Positions 42,967 to 51,197 of a stretch of DNA of 64,000 nucleotides are shown piece by piece. The stretch's first letter is position 1, and each line of letters opens with the position of its first letter. Made by a program: the position numbers and the translations under genes. This DNA comes from Roseibium sp. (GTDB lineage: Bacteria > Pseudomonadota > Alphaproteobacteria > Rhizobiales > Stappiaceae), in assembly GCA_017643215.1 (NCBI GenBank), contig JAEPNV010000001.1, positions 248,001 through 312,000 of the forward strand, in the 5' to 3' direction. A model generated the notes under the pieces. It was not told the DNA's origin, did no database searches, and saw nothing but the letters and a program-made list of their open reading frames with translations.

Positions 42967-43946
42967 CAGCACAATCGATGAAGGCCGTCGTTATACATGA
43001 GGCCGGCGGCCCCGACGTGTTGAAGATTGAGAACCGCCTGATACCCGAACCGAAACACGGCTGGGTCCTTATCCGTGTACGGGCGTTTGGGCTGAACCGA
43101 TCGGAACTCTTCACCCGCCAGGGCCACTCGCCAAACGTGCTGTTTCCCAGAGTTCTTGGGATTGAGGCGGTTGGGACGGTCGTCGCGGCGCCCGACGGCG
43201 GATTTGCCGAGGGCGATACCGTGGCGACAGCGATGGGGGGCATGGGCCGGCTATTCGACGGGGGGTATGCTGAGTACACCTTGGTTCCTGCGGGGCAGGT
43301 GCAAAAACTCACCAGCACGCTGTCCTGGGAGGTGCTGGGCGCCCTGCCGGAAATGGTCCAAACGGCCTGGGGCTCACTCCACACCGCACTCCGAATTCAA
43401 AAGGGCGAGACACTTCTCGTCCGCGGCGGCACAACGTCAGTGGGCCTGACGGCTGCCATTCTTGCAAGAAATGACGGTCTTCGGGTTCTCGCCACCTCCC
43501 GGCGGGAAGACCGGCGCGCGATGTTGATCAAAAACGGTGCGAACGAGGTTTATATCGACGACGGTCATATCGCCGATGCCGTCCGAGCGGGGCATCCTGG
43601 TGGCGTGGAGCGTGTTCTGGAGCTCGTTGGAACCACCACTTTAAAAGACAGTTTGCAATGCGCCGCAGCCGGAGGATCGGTGTGTATGACCGGCATGGTT
43701 GGCAACGCTTGGGAATTCGAGCGCTTCAGCCCGATGGGTGCCATTCCGACGGCGGTCAACCTGACAACCTACGCGGGTGGATCGGAGGATTTCATTTCCA
43801 CGCCGTTGCAGCAAATCGTCGATGCAGTGCACGCGGGCACGTTCGCACCGCCGATCGGAAGGGTCTTTTCCATCGACGAGATCGTCGAAGCGCATCGTGC
43901 GATGGAGGAAAATTCCGCCGGAGGGAAGATCGTGGTGATGACATAA
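42963..43946 (+). CDS. Zinc-free MDR-family oxidoreductase (quinone oxidoreductase-like)
   Basis: A 327-aa medium-chain reductase. The N-terminal GroES-like domain begins [20 protein letters not shown] and contains [20 protein letters not shown] (quinone-reductase type, no catalytic zinc cysteines). The cofactor domain has [20 protein letters not shown], where a nucleotide-binding GxTxxVGxxA motif sits. It starts inside the stop of the cytochrome gene (ATGA) and lies 13 bases before ohr, implying co-expression in a redox or peroxide response. Confidence 0.9.
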   Translation: MTAQSMKAVVIHEAGGPDVLKIENRLIPEPKHGWVLIRVRAFGLNRSELFTRQGHSPNVLFPRVLGIEAVGTVVAAPDGGFAEGDTVATAMGGMGRLFDGGYAEYTLVPAGQVQKLTSTLSWEVLGALPEMVQTAWGSLHTALRIQKGETLLVRGGTTSVGLTAAILARNDGLRVLATSRREDRRAMLIKNGANEVYIDDGHIADAVRAGHPGGVERVLELVGTTTLKDSLQCAAAGGSVCMTGMVGNAWEFERFSPMGAIPTAVNLTTYAGGSEDFISTPLQQIVDAVHAGTFAPPIGRVFSIDEIVEAHRAMEENSAGGKIVVMT

Positions 43947-43959
43947 CGAGGACAGAAGA

Positions 43960-44388
43960 ATGGCATCGGAAATCTATGTGACGACCATGGTCGCAACAGG
44001 CGGCCGTGAGGGGGAATGCGTGTCGCCTGACAGGACATGCAGATTTCCGTTGTCGGTCCCGGTCGAAATGGGCGGCAGCGGAGGTGGCGGCACGAACCCG
44101 GAGCAGCTTTTTTCGGCCGGCTATGCGTCATGCTTTCTTGGCGCCCTTGGCCTCGCCGCCCGCCGCAAACACGTTTCATTGCCGGATGACACGAAGGTGT
44201 CCGCGACGGTTCACCTGCACACGCAGGACAAGGGATACGGCATCTCGGTCGATCTGGCAGTCGACATCCCCTCAATGCACACGGAACAAGCGCAGACCCT
44301 TGCCGCTCTCGCGCATTCTATTTGTCCGTATTCACGTGCCCTTACATCTGGCGCGCCGGTTTCGGTGAACGTTGTCCGACCGGATTGA
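43960..44388 (+). CDS. ohr: Organic hydroperoxide resistance protein (Ohr/OsmC family)
   Basis: A 142-aa thiol peroxidase that reduces organic hydroperoxides. The two redox cysteines lie in SAGYASCFLGALGLAA (peroxidatic) and AHSICPYSRAL (resolving), the standard Ohr spacing, with Arg near GGREGECVSPD completing the active site. It sits at the end of the oxidoreductase cluster, followed by an IclR gene rather than the usual OhrR MarR regulator. Confidence 0.95.
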   Translation: MASEIYVTTMVATGGREGECVSPDRTCRFPLSVPVEMGGSGGGGTNPEQLFSAGYASCFLGALGLAARRKHVSLPDDTKVSATVHLHTQDKGYGISVDLAVDIPSMHTEQAQTLAALAHSICPYSRALTSGAPVSVNVVRPD

Positions 44389-44442
44389 CATCTGTGCGCG
44401 AACCTTTTCCGCTTGCCTGAAGGCAACGCTGGAAGAGATGAC

Positions 44443-45177
44443 ATGATCAAGTCAGTCGTGAAAATGGGCGATGTGCTCGATGCGCTCGCCGAGGCCCGTC
44501 AGGATGTGGGCCTTTCAGAAATTGCTGTTCGATCAGGTCTGCAATCGGGTCAGGCACACAAGTATCTTGCCAGCATGATCGAGATCGGGATTGCGGAGCA
44601 AGACCCCAGAACCGGCAAATACCGGCTCGGACCTGCGGCTCTCAAGGTCGGACTGTCCGCACTCGCGCGCCAAGATATTCTCAGCACCACACAATCCGCA
44701 GTGAAGGCATTTTGCGAAGATCAAGGTTTGACCGGACATGTGGCAGTATGGGGCCCGTCCGGACCAGTCATCGTGGCATTGTACCGCGCCGGGTCCCCAT
44801 TTGTGACGACCTTGGGCCTGGGCGTTGTTGCCCCCCTGACCACCAGCGCGACCGGGCTGATCTTCTTGGCTTTTTCCTCGCCAAGTCTCGTGAAAAGCGT
44901 TCTTGAAGGCGAAAGCGGCGACGCTCCAACGGCAACTGAAGCGATGGAGGGTCGTATTGCAGAAATCCGCGAAACACGGAGCGCATTTGTCAGCGGAACG
45001 ATGATCCCGGGCCTTTGCGCCCGGAGCGCACCTATCCTCAATTTGCAGAATGAGGTGGCCTGTTCAGTGACATTGGTTTCATCTTCCGAGACCGTGTTGA
45101 CGCGTGACTCGGAAGCCACCAACGCACTTCATGACCTTTGCCGGACGCTGTCCAGCAGGTTCGGCGCGACGATTTAA
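44443..45177 (+). CDS. IclR-family transcriptional regulator
   Basis: A 244-aa regulator with an N-terminal winged helix (SEIAVRSGLQSGQAHKYLAS) and the IclR effector domain (LGVVAPLTTSATGLIFLAFS and GTMIPGLCARSAPILNLQNE). GGAAGAG precedes ATG 44443; an in-frame extension to 44413 is unlikely. Family members regulate aromatic or carboxylic acid catabolism, and a near-palindrome (45222-45239) resembling IclR-type sites follows the gene. It could control the peroxide cluster, the aromatic operon, or both. Confidence 0.9.
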   Translation: MIKSVVKMGDVLDALAEARQDVGLSEIAVRSGLQSGQAHKYLASMIEIGIAEQDPRTGKYRLGPAALKVGLSALARQDILSTTQSAVKAFCEDQGLTGHVAVWGPSGPVIVALYRAGSPFVTTLGLGVVAPLTTSATGLIFLAFSSPSLVKSVLEGESGDAPTATEAMEGRIAEIRETRSAFVSGTMIPGLCARSAPILNLQNEVACSVTLVSSSETVLTRDSEATNALHDLCRTLSSRFGATI

Positions 45178-45525
45178 CTGGTTATCCCAAATATGAGAAG
45201 CAGCCTTCCAATTTTTCATATTGAGAAATAAATTTCTTATTGTGATAAATTGTGGTTTGATTGGGAGGAACTCTCGTGAACAGCATCACATGGGTCACGG
45301 ACGCGATGGCGCTCTTGCTGTCATCATTATCGTGATCGCGATGTCCTGGCCCAAGCGATGCGCCTCCTAAACTGCGGCGACATCAGGCAGGACCTTGACA
45401 TTCCGATGATCGCATATCGGCTTGCCGATCCCATCGATTGGTTTGCCAAAGGCACTGAGGCTGATGTGAAACCAAAAGAGTGAGCCTCGCGCGCCGGGAC
45501 CATTCCGCCAGATCCGGAGGGAGAG
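45178..45525. other. AT-rich intergenic region before AraC
   Basis: About 350 bases. The first 80 are AT-rich and carry the candidate regulatory sites 45185-45198 and 45222-45239. A possible tiny gene (45358-45483, 41 codons, MRLLNCGDIRQDLDIPMIAY) has no recognisable relatives and no clear ribosome site, so it is noted but not called. Confidence 0.45.
45222..45239. promoter_or_regulatory. Near-palindrome resembling an IclR-type operator
   Basis: TGAGAAAT and ATTTCTTA (7 of 8 bases complementary) are separated by two bases. IclR-family sites often read as A/T-rich inverted repeats of this kind. It is about 45 bases past the IclR stop and roughly 290 bases upstream of the AraC gene. Confidence 0.4.
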
Positions 45526-46494
45526 ATGCGAACCGACATCGATACAACAAAGATCGCGCCCAACAGACGGTTGACCTTTTGGCGCGAAGCTGTTTGCGCA
45601 AATCTTGTCGGCGTGGAGTGTTTCGCCAGCCGAAAGCCGACGTTGAATGGGCGGTTCACGCAAATAGAACATGAGGGATTTGCAATTGCCCGTCTAAGGG
45701 CGGAAGCTCACAAGGCAATTCGAGAACGGTCAACACTCCGAAAATCCGACACCGATTTTTACATGCTGTTCTTGCAAAAATCCGGAACGATGCGGGTGAG
45801 GCGCAACAAAAGGGACTTCGTGGTCCGTCCGGGTGATATGTATTTCTATGACGGCGCAACAGAGCACCAACTGGTGTTTGACGAGCATTTCGATCATCTC
45901 GCGATCCGTATTCCGCGAAAAATCCTTGAGAAGCGCTGGTCGGCGCTCGCCGACATCGGGTCGTTCCGCACAAAATCGGACGAGTCGGTCGTTGACCGGG
46001 TGCTGATGCCGATGGCCGGCGCGGCGATCGGCTCTAGCAGTGCCCAGGAATTGCCCGCCGTGGTGATCTCGGTGATCGACCTGTTCGCCTTTCGGCTGGA
46101 CGAGGATAAGAGAGCTGTCCAGAACGAAACGGATTATGCCCGGCTTATTCTGACAAAGGCAGAGTATTTTATTGACGATCACCTGGAGGACTCCGACCTG
46201 GACGCGGAACGCACCGCACGGGCGTTTCGCATTTCGCGCCGACAACTGGATCGATTGCTTGCGCAAAGCGGAACGAGCTTTTCAAAGCTCCTGATGGCCA
46301 AGCGATTGAACCGGGCGGCAGACCTGCTTGAGGACCCCAAAATGGCGGGTCACTCCATCACCAGGATCGCGCTCGAAGTGGGATTCGAGAACCATTCGTT
46401 CTTCGCACGCAAATTCCGGGAACGGTTTGGGACAACACCACGTGCCTATAGGTCCATCAACCTCGAGCGGATGCAGTCTTTCAGCGTACAGTGA
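45526..46494 (+). CDS. AraC-family transcriptional activator
   Basis: A 322-aa regulator. The N-terminal cupin-like AraC_binding_2 domain (RRNKRDFVVRPGDMYFYDGA) senses a ligand, and the C-terminal pair of helix-turn-helix units is seen in ARAFRISRRQLDRLLAQSGT and TRIALEVGFENHSFFARKFR, ending in GTTPRAYR. It lies 84 bases upstream of an ABC importer and aromatic-degradation genes on the same strand, so it is the likely activator of that operon. Members of this subgroup (FeaR, XylS relatives) respond to aromatic compounds. Confidence 0.9.
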   Translation: MRTDIDTTKIAPNRRLTFWREAVCANLVGVECFASRKPTLNGRFTQIEHEGFAIARLRAEAHKAIRERSTLRKSDTDFYMLFLQKSGTMRVRRNKRDFVVRPGDMYFYDGATEHQLVFDEHFDHLAIRIPRKILEKRWSALADIGSFRTKSDESVVDRVLMPMAGAAIGSSSAQELPAVVISVIDLFAFRLDEDKRAVQNETDYARLILTKAEYFIDDHLEDSDLDAERTARAFRISRRQLDRLLAQSGTSFSKLLMAKRLNRAADLLEDPKMAGHSITRIALEVGFENHSFFARKFRERFGTTPRAYRSINLERMQSFSVQ

Positions 46495-46578
46495 ACTGTC
46501 CTTGAAAGAACAGCGCAGGATTTTCCAACTGGCACTCTTTCCCGAGTTGGCGAAGAAACGCCACCAGGGAGGAAGTCC

Positions 46579-47859
46579 ATGTCCAACGCTCTTTCGGGCG
46601 GCCTGACACGTCGCCATTTGCTCAAGCTCACCAGCGCAGCAGTTGCAAGTTCGCTCGCCGCTCCCGCGATCGCGCAAGCCCGGCCAATTCGTCTTGGGTA
46701 CGTTACGCCCAGGACCGGCCCGCTCGCGTTGTTCGGCGAAGCGGATGAATTTGCATTGAAAGTCGCCGGTGAGGCCTTCGCCAACGGCTTCACGATCAAC
46801 GGAACGAACCATCCGGTTGAAATCATCACCAAGGATACGCAATCCAGCGTGAACCGCGCAGCCGAGGTGACCAGCGAACTCATTCTGAGTGACGAAGTCG
46901 ACATGGTCTTGGTGTCGTCGGCCCCTGAAACGGTCAATCCGGTTGCCGATCAGTGTGAGTTGAACGGTGTGCCATGCGTTTCGACCGTTGCGCCCTGGCA
47001 AGCCGTCACCTTCCCCAGAGGCAGCAATCCTCAGGACGGATTTGAATCCACCTTCCATTTCTTCTGGGGGCTGGAAGACATCATTCGCACGTTTGCCGAC
47101 ATGTACGATGCGGTCGAGAACAATGGCCGCGTTGGGGGGCTATTCCCCAACGACGAAGACGGCAGGGCCTGGGCCGACGAAATCAATGGTTCACCGGCGT
47201 TGTTCGCGAAACGCGGATATAAGGTGGTTCCGTCAGGATTCTACCGAAATCTGACGGACGATTTCAGCACCGTTATTTCCATCTTCGAGGATCAGGAGTG
47301 CCAGCTTCTGACCGGAGCGCCGATCCCGCCCGATTTCACGACATTCTGGACCCAGGCGCGTCAACGCGGCTATCGGCCGAAAGTGGCGACAATTGCCAAG
47401 GCTATTCTTTTTCCGGCCGCGGTCGAAGCGCTTGGCGACACGGGTCACAACCTGTCCAGCGAGATCTGGTGGTCGCCATCGCACCCCTATGCGTCGTCCC
47501 TCACGGGTCAATCGGCGTCCGACCTCGCGGCGGATTATGAAAGCTCGACCGGGCGACAATGGACGCAGCCGATCGGTTTCGCGCATGCGCTTTTTGAAGT
47601 CGCAACGGCGGCCTTCTCTGCCGCTGGCGGCACGGGTGACCCTTCCGCGGTCATATCAGCGCTTCGTGGTCTTCGCGCCGAGACGGTCGTGGGCCCGGTC
47701 GATTGGGCGAACTCTCCGATCGCAAACGTTGCAAAGACCCCGCTTGTGGGAGGTCAGTGGCGGCTGAGCGATGTCGGCCCGCATGCCTACGATCTCGTGA
47801 TCACCACGAACAATGCGCACCCCGAAATTGCCGCCGCGGCGGAATTCGAGCTTCTGTGA
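46579..47859 (+). CDS. Branched-chain-type ABC transporter substrate-binding protein
   Basis: A 426-aa periplasmic binding protein of the Leu/Ile/Val (PBP type I) family. The twin-arginine signal is TRRHLLKLTSAAVASSLAAP, cleaved near AIA. The mature start RPIRLGYVTPRTGPLALFGE is the family signature. Homologues in aromatic operons bind aromatic acids rather than amino acids. A GGGAGGAAG site precedes ATG 46579. The four other transporter subunits follow directly. Confidence 0.92.
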   Translation: MSNALSGGLTRRHLLKLTSAAVASSLAAPAIAQARPIRLGYVTPRTGPLALFGEADEFALKVAGEAFANGFTINGTNHPVEIITKDTQSSVNRAAEVTSELILSDEVDMVLVSSAPETVNPVADQCELNGVPCVSTVAPWQAVTFPRGSNPQDGFESTFHFFWGLEDIIRTFADMYDAVENNGRVGGLFPNDEDGRAWADEINGSPALFAKRGYKVVPSGFYRNLTDDFSTVISIFEDQECQLLTGAPIPPDFTTFWTQARQRGYRPKVATIAKAILFPAAVEALGDTGHNLSSEIWWSPSHPYASSLTGQSASDLAADYESSTGRQWTQPIGFAHALFEVATAAFSAAGGTGDPSAVISALRGLRAETVVGPVDWANSPIANVAKTPLVGGQWRLSDVGPHAYDLVITTNNAHPEIAAAAEFELL

Positions 47860-47867
47860 AAAGACAT

Positions 47868-48596
47868 ATGGCCCACCTTGAGCTGACAGGATTGTGTAAG
47901 GCGTACGGCGCCATCTGCATCGCCGACCGCATGTCGCTGTCGGTGCCCGAAGCTCAGGTGCTCGGGATCATCGGTCCGAACGGAGCGGGAAAGTCGAGCC
48001 TGTTCAATATGATATCAGGCGATGTGCAACCGGATGCCGGCACGATCTCGATCTCGGGCCGCGATACCACCGGCTTGCCGTCACGGCGCCTCGCAAAGCT
48101 TGGCGTTGGACGTACCTATCAGATCCCAAGGCCGTTCGGCGGCATGACGGTCTTTGAAAACCTGCTTGTCGCGGCAAGATTCGCTGGCGGGCTCGGTGCG
48201 TCCGATGCCCGCAAGAAATGCGGGGAAGTCCTGGAGGCCACCGAGCTCTCGCACCTTACCGACGAAACGGCTGGCGGGCTGAGGCTGCTGGACCGCAAAC
48301 GTCTGGAACTCTCCCGTGCGTTGGTCACGGACCCGGAGCTTCTGCTCCTGGATGAGATCGCCGGCGGGCTGACCGACGCCGAATGCATCAGTTTGGTCGC
48401 CTTCATCGGTGAGCTCAACAAGGCCGGGATCACCATTTTGTGGATCGAACACGTCCTGCATGCGCTTATTGAAGTCGCCCATCGCGTGATTGCGGTCAAC
48501 GCCGGTCAAATACTCGCGGACGGAAGCGCCGAAGACGTTATGGCCTCAAAAGACGTCCGCGAAATCTACCTTGGAAGCGCGGAGGCATTGGCATGA
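47868..48596 (+). CDS. ABC transporter ATP-binding protein, LivG type
   Basis: A 242-aa ATPase. Walker A GPNGAGKSS, the LivG-typical IPRPFGGMTVFENLLVAARF, and Walker B LLLLDEIAGGLTD are clear. The signature region reads LRLLDRKRLELSRALV, where the LSGGQ pattern is replaced by LLDRKR, a change seen in some divergent LivG proteins but noteworthy. ATG 47868 is chosen; GTG 47856 overlapping the previous stop is a possible start. It is coupled to the LivF-type gene by ATGA. Confidence 0.88.
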   Translation: MAHLELTGLCKAYGAICIADRMSLSVPEAQVLGIIGPNGAGKSSLFNMISGDVQPDAGTISISGRDTTGLPSRRLAKLGVGRTYQIPRPFGGMTVFENLLVAARFAGGLGASDARKKCGEVLEATELSHLTDETAGGLRLLDRKRLELSRALVTDPELLLLDEIAGGLTDAECISLVAFIGELNKAGITILWIEHVLHALIEVAHRVIAVNAGQILADGSAEDVMASKDVREIYLGSAEALA

Positions 48597-49303
48597 GCCT
48601 TCTTGAACTTGAGGGCGTTGAGGCCTTCTACGGTGATTTCCAGGCCCTTTTTGGAGTTGGCCTCTCGCTGGACGAGGGGGAGTGCCTTGGCCTGGTCGGA
48701 TCCAATGGTGCGGGCAAATCCACGTTGATGCGCACGATCGTGGGTGCCCATGATGGCGTTGTGCGCGGCCATTTGCGGTTTGACGGCGGCGAACTCCCGC
48801 ACCATGAACCGCACAAGGCCGTGGGGCTGGGCTTGGCCCTGGTGCCGGAGGGACGGAAGCTCTTCCGGTCGCTTACGGTTGAAGAAAATCTGTTGCTGGC
48901 CGAAGAAGCCGGCCGCAAGGGACAGTGGACCCTGGCCCGGGTCAACGAACTATTCCCGATCCTGAAAGAGTTTGCGAAAAGGCCAGCAACCAGGCTTTCC
49001 GGTGGCCAGCAGCAAATGGTGGCGATCGGGCGCGCGCTTTTGAGCAATCCAAGACTGCTGTTGTGTGACGAGCTTTCCTTGGGTCTGGCGCCAATTGTCA
49101 TCAAGGACATCTACGCAAGCCTGGAAAAAGTGAGATCTGAAGGGACGTCGCTGCTGGTTGTCGAGCAGGACGTTGAGGCGGCGCGGCGGGTTTCCGATCA
49201 CCTAGTTTGCATGCGGAGCGGCCGCGTCGTCCTTTCCGGGAGTTCTGACGAGCTCTCGGCCGGCCAGGTTACGGCCGCCTATTTCGGAACGGAGGCGGCA
49301 TGA
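48593..49303 (+). CDS. ABC transporter ATP-binding protein, LivF type
   Basis: A 236-aa ATPase with Walker A GSNGAGKST, the LivF-typical GLALVPEGRKLFRSLTVEEN, signature LSGGQQQMVAIGRALL and Walker B LLLCDELSLGLAP, all intact. With the LivG-type protein it energises the two permeases that follow. It overlaps its neighbours by four bases on both sides (ATGA). Confidence 0.93.
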   Translation: MSLLELEGVEAFYGDFQALFGVGLSLDEGECLGLVGSNGAGKSTLMRTIVGAHDGVVRGHLRFDGGELPHHEPHKAVGLGLALVPEGRKLFRSLTVEENLLLAEEAGRKGQWTLARVNELFPILKEFAKRPATRLSGGQQQMVAIGRALLSNPRLLLCDELSLGLAPIVIKDIYASLEKVRSEGTSLLVVEQDVEAARRVSDHLVCMRSGRVVLSGSSDELSAGQVTAAYFGTEAA

Positions 49304-50166
49304 GCACTCTCGCCGATATCCTGGTCCAGGGCGTGCTTCTGGGCGGTCTTTACACCATTTCCGCGCTTGGCCTGTCCCTCGTCTTTGGCGTGATGCGCCT
49401 GGTAAACTTGTCCCATGGCGACCTGATGATCGCCGCGGTTTATCTTGCGCTCGCGTTTTCGTTCGGCTCGCCGGAAGTCAATGCCGTGTTGCTTATCCTG
49501 GTTGCGGTAGCGTTCGCGCCAATTGGTTACGCATTGCAACGCCTGCTCTTGAACCAGGTCCTGGATCCGGATCCGTTGCGGCCGCTTCTTGTGACCTTCG
49601 GGCTCTCCATCGTCCTTCAGAACCTGTTTTTGCTATCTTTCAGCGCCGATACGCAAAGGCTGCGGATCGACGCGCTCACCGAAGCTGTGGTTTCCAGCGG
49701 TGCGGTGTCCTTCGGCGCCCTCGATGCCTTGATACTGGTGACCGCGATCGGGTTGGCGTTCGGCCTTCAGACGATCTTCTTCCACACCAAGCTGGGCCGG
49801 CGCTTGCGGGCCGCATCAGATGATTCATCGACGCTCGGGCTCATGGGCTTGAACTGGCGTCACGTCTTTGGCCTGGCCAGTGCAATCGCCTTTGTCGTAA
49901 TCGCGATCGCCGGTCTTCTTCTGGCGCTCCGCAGCAACGTGGATCCGTTTTCAGGCCCGTCTCGCCTGCTTGTTGCTTTTGAAGCCGTGATCATCGGCGG
50001 GCTTGGCAGCTTCTGGGGAACGCTACTGGGCGCGATGCTGATCGGGATCGCACAAGTGGTAGCCGGCACGATCGATCCGGGTTGGCAGTCGCTCGGCGGC
50101 CACCTCGTCTTCCTGGTCATCCTCGCGCTTCGCCCGCAAGGCCTTATGCCGAGGGTCGCTCAATGA
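49300..50166 (+). CDS. ABC transporter permease, LivH type
   Basis: A 288-aa inner-membrane permease with about eight hydrophobic segments. Family signatures are the start LVQGVLLGGLYTISALGLSL, MRLVNLSHGDLMI, and near the end FEAVIIGGLGSFWGTLLGAM. It forms the channel with the LivM-type permease that overlaps it by four bases. Confidence 0.92.
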   Translation: MSTLADILVQGVLLGGLYTISALGLSLVFGVMRLVNLSHGDLMIAAVYLALAFSFGSPEVNAVLLILVAVAFAPIGYALQRLLLNQVLDPDPLRPLLVTFGLSIVLQNLFLLSFSADTQRLRIDALTEAVVSSGAVSFGALDALILVTAIGLAFGLQTIFFHTKLGRRLRAASDDSSTLGLMGLNWRHVFGLASAIAFVVIAIAGLLLALRSNVDPFSGPSRLLVAFEAVIIGGLGSFWGTLLGAMLIGIAQVVAGTIDPGWQSLGGHLVFLVILALRPQGLMPRVAQ

Positions 50167-51197
50167 GTATCGATCTCAAAATGACCGTCTCCGGATGCAT
50201 CCGTGTCTTAGTAGCGGTGACGGCGATCGCATCGCTTCCGTTCGTGCTGGCCACGGCGAATATCCGCCTTGGCACGGAAATCCTTATTCTTTTGAACCTT
50301 GCGATGCTTTGGAACCTCTTGGCCGGCTACGCGGGTCTGGTTTCGGTTGGCCAACAGGCGTTCGTCGGCCTCGGGGCCTACGCCACGTGGATGGCGCTGG
50401 TCTGGTTTGGTTTTCCGTTTTGGATCGCGGTCGCGGCCGGCGCGCTCGCCGCCGGGCTGGCGGCAAGTGCATTTGCGCCGTTCCTGTTCCGTCTGCAGGG
50501 CGCAACGTTTGCCATCGGCACCTGGGTGATGGCCGAGATCAGCCTTCTGGTGATCGCCAACACATCCGCCGTTGGCGGCGGCGCGGGGGTCAGCGTTCCA
50601 GCCCGGATCGCAAGAGAGATCGCACCGGATCGCGCGGGCCGGGAAAGCGCGATCTTCTGGACCGCCCTCATGGTTGCCTTGGTTGTTCTGTTGTCCAGCT
50701 ACCTATTGATGCGCAGCCGCTGGGGCCTTGCTCTGACCGCGATGAGAGATGAACCCACGGCCTCGGAAGCGGTCGGCATCAACACCCGGCAAGTGGCCGT
50801 CAGCATCTTTCTTGCGGTCGCAGTGCTGACCGGCGCGGTCGGCGGTTTGATCCTGCTAGCAAAACTCAGGATCACGCCCGATTCAGCCTTCAGCCTGTTC
50901 GACTGGACCGCCTATACGATCTTCATCGTGGTCATCGGCGGGATCGGCCGGCTCGAAGGGCCGATCATTGGGACCGCCGTATTCTTCACCTTGCGCGTTT
51001 TGCTGGCCGATTTCGGTCCTGTCTACCTGATCATTCTCGGTGTGCTCGGCATTGCCGTGATGCTGTTCGCTCCCAAGGGCATCTGGGGCGCGGTTCAGAC
51101 CCGAACCGCGTTCAGCGCCTTGCCGGTCAACTGGCCATTCCGATCGATTGCAATTCAACCGAACTTAAAAATCCCAGCGGAGGAGACCAAGCAATGA
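50163..51197 (+). CDS. ABC transporter permease, LivM type
   Basis: A 344-aa permease partner of the LivH-type protein, with about nine hydrophobic segments. LAGYAGLVSVGQQAFVGLGA and TAMRDEPTASEAVGINTRQV are the LivM hallmarks, and VIGGIGRLEGPIIGTAVFF closes the core. It overlaps the aldehyde dehydrogenase gene by four bases, tying uptake to the catabolic genes in one transcript. Confidence 0.92.
   Translation: MSIDLKMTVSGCIRVLVAVTAIASLPFVLATANIRLGTEILILLNLAMLWNLLAGYAGLVSVGQQAFVGLGAYATWMALVWFGFPFWIAVAAGALAAGLAASAFAPFLFRLQGATFAIGTWVMAEISLLVIANTSAVGGGAGVSVPARIAREIAPDRAGRESAIFWTALMVALVVLLSSYLLMRSRWGLALTAMRDEPTASEAVGINTRQVAVSIFLAVAVLTGAVGGLILLAKLRITPDSAFSLFDWTAYTIFIVVIGGIGRLEGPIIGTAVFFTLRVLLADFGPVYLIILGVLGIAVMLFAPKGIWGAVQTRTAFSALPVNWPFRSIAIQPNLKIPAEETKQ

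Noticed and set aside
45358-45483. A 41-codon frame upstream of the AraC gene
   Set aside because: Its sequence looks protein-like, but no ribosome site, homology or conserved partner can be seen, so it is noted only in the intergenic entry.
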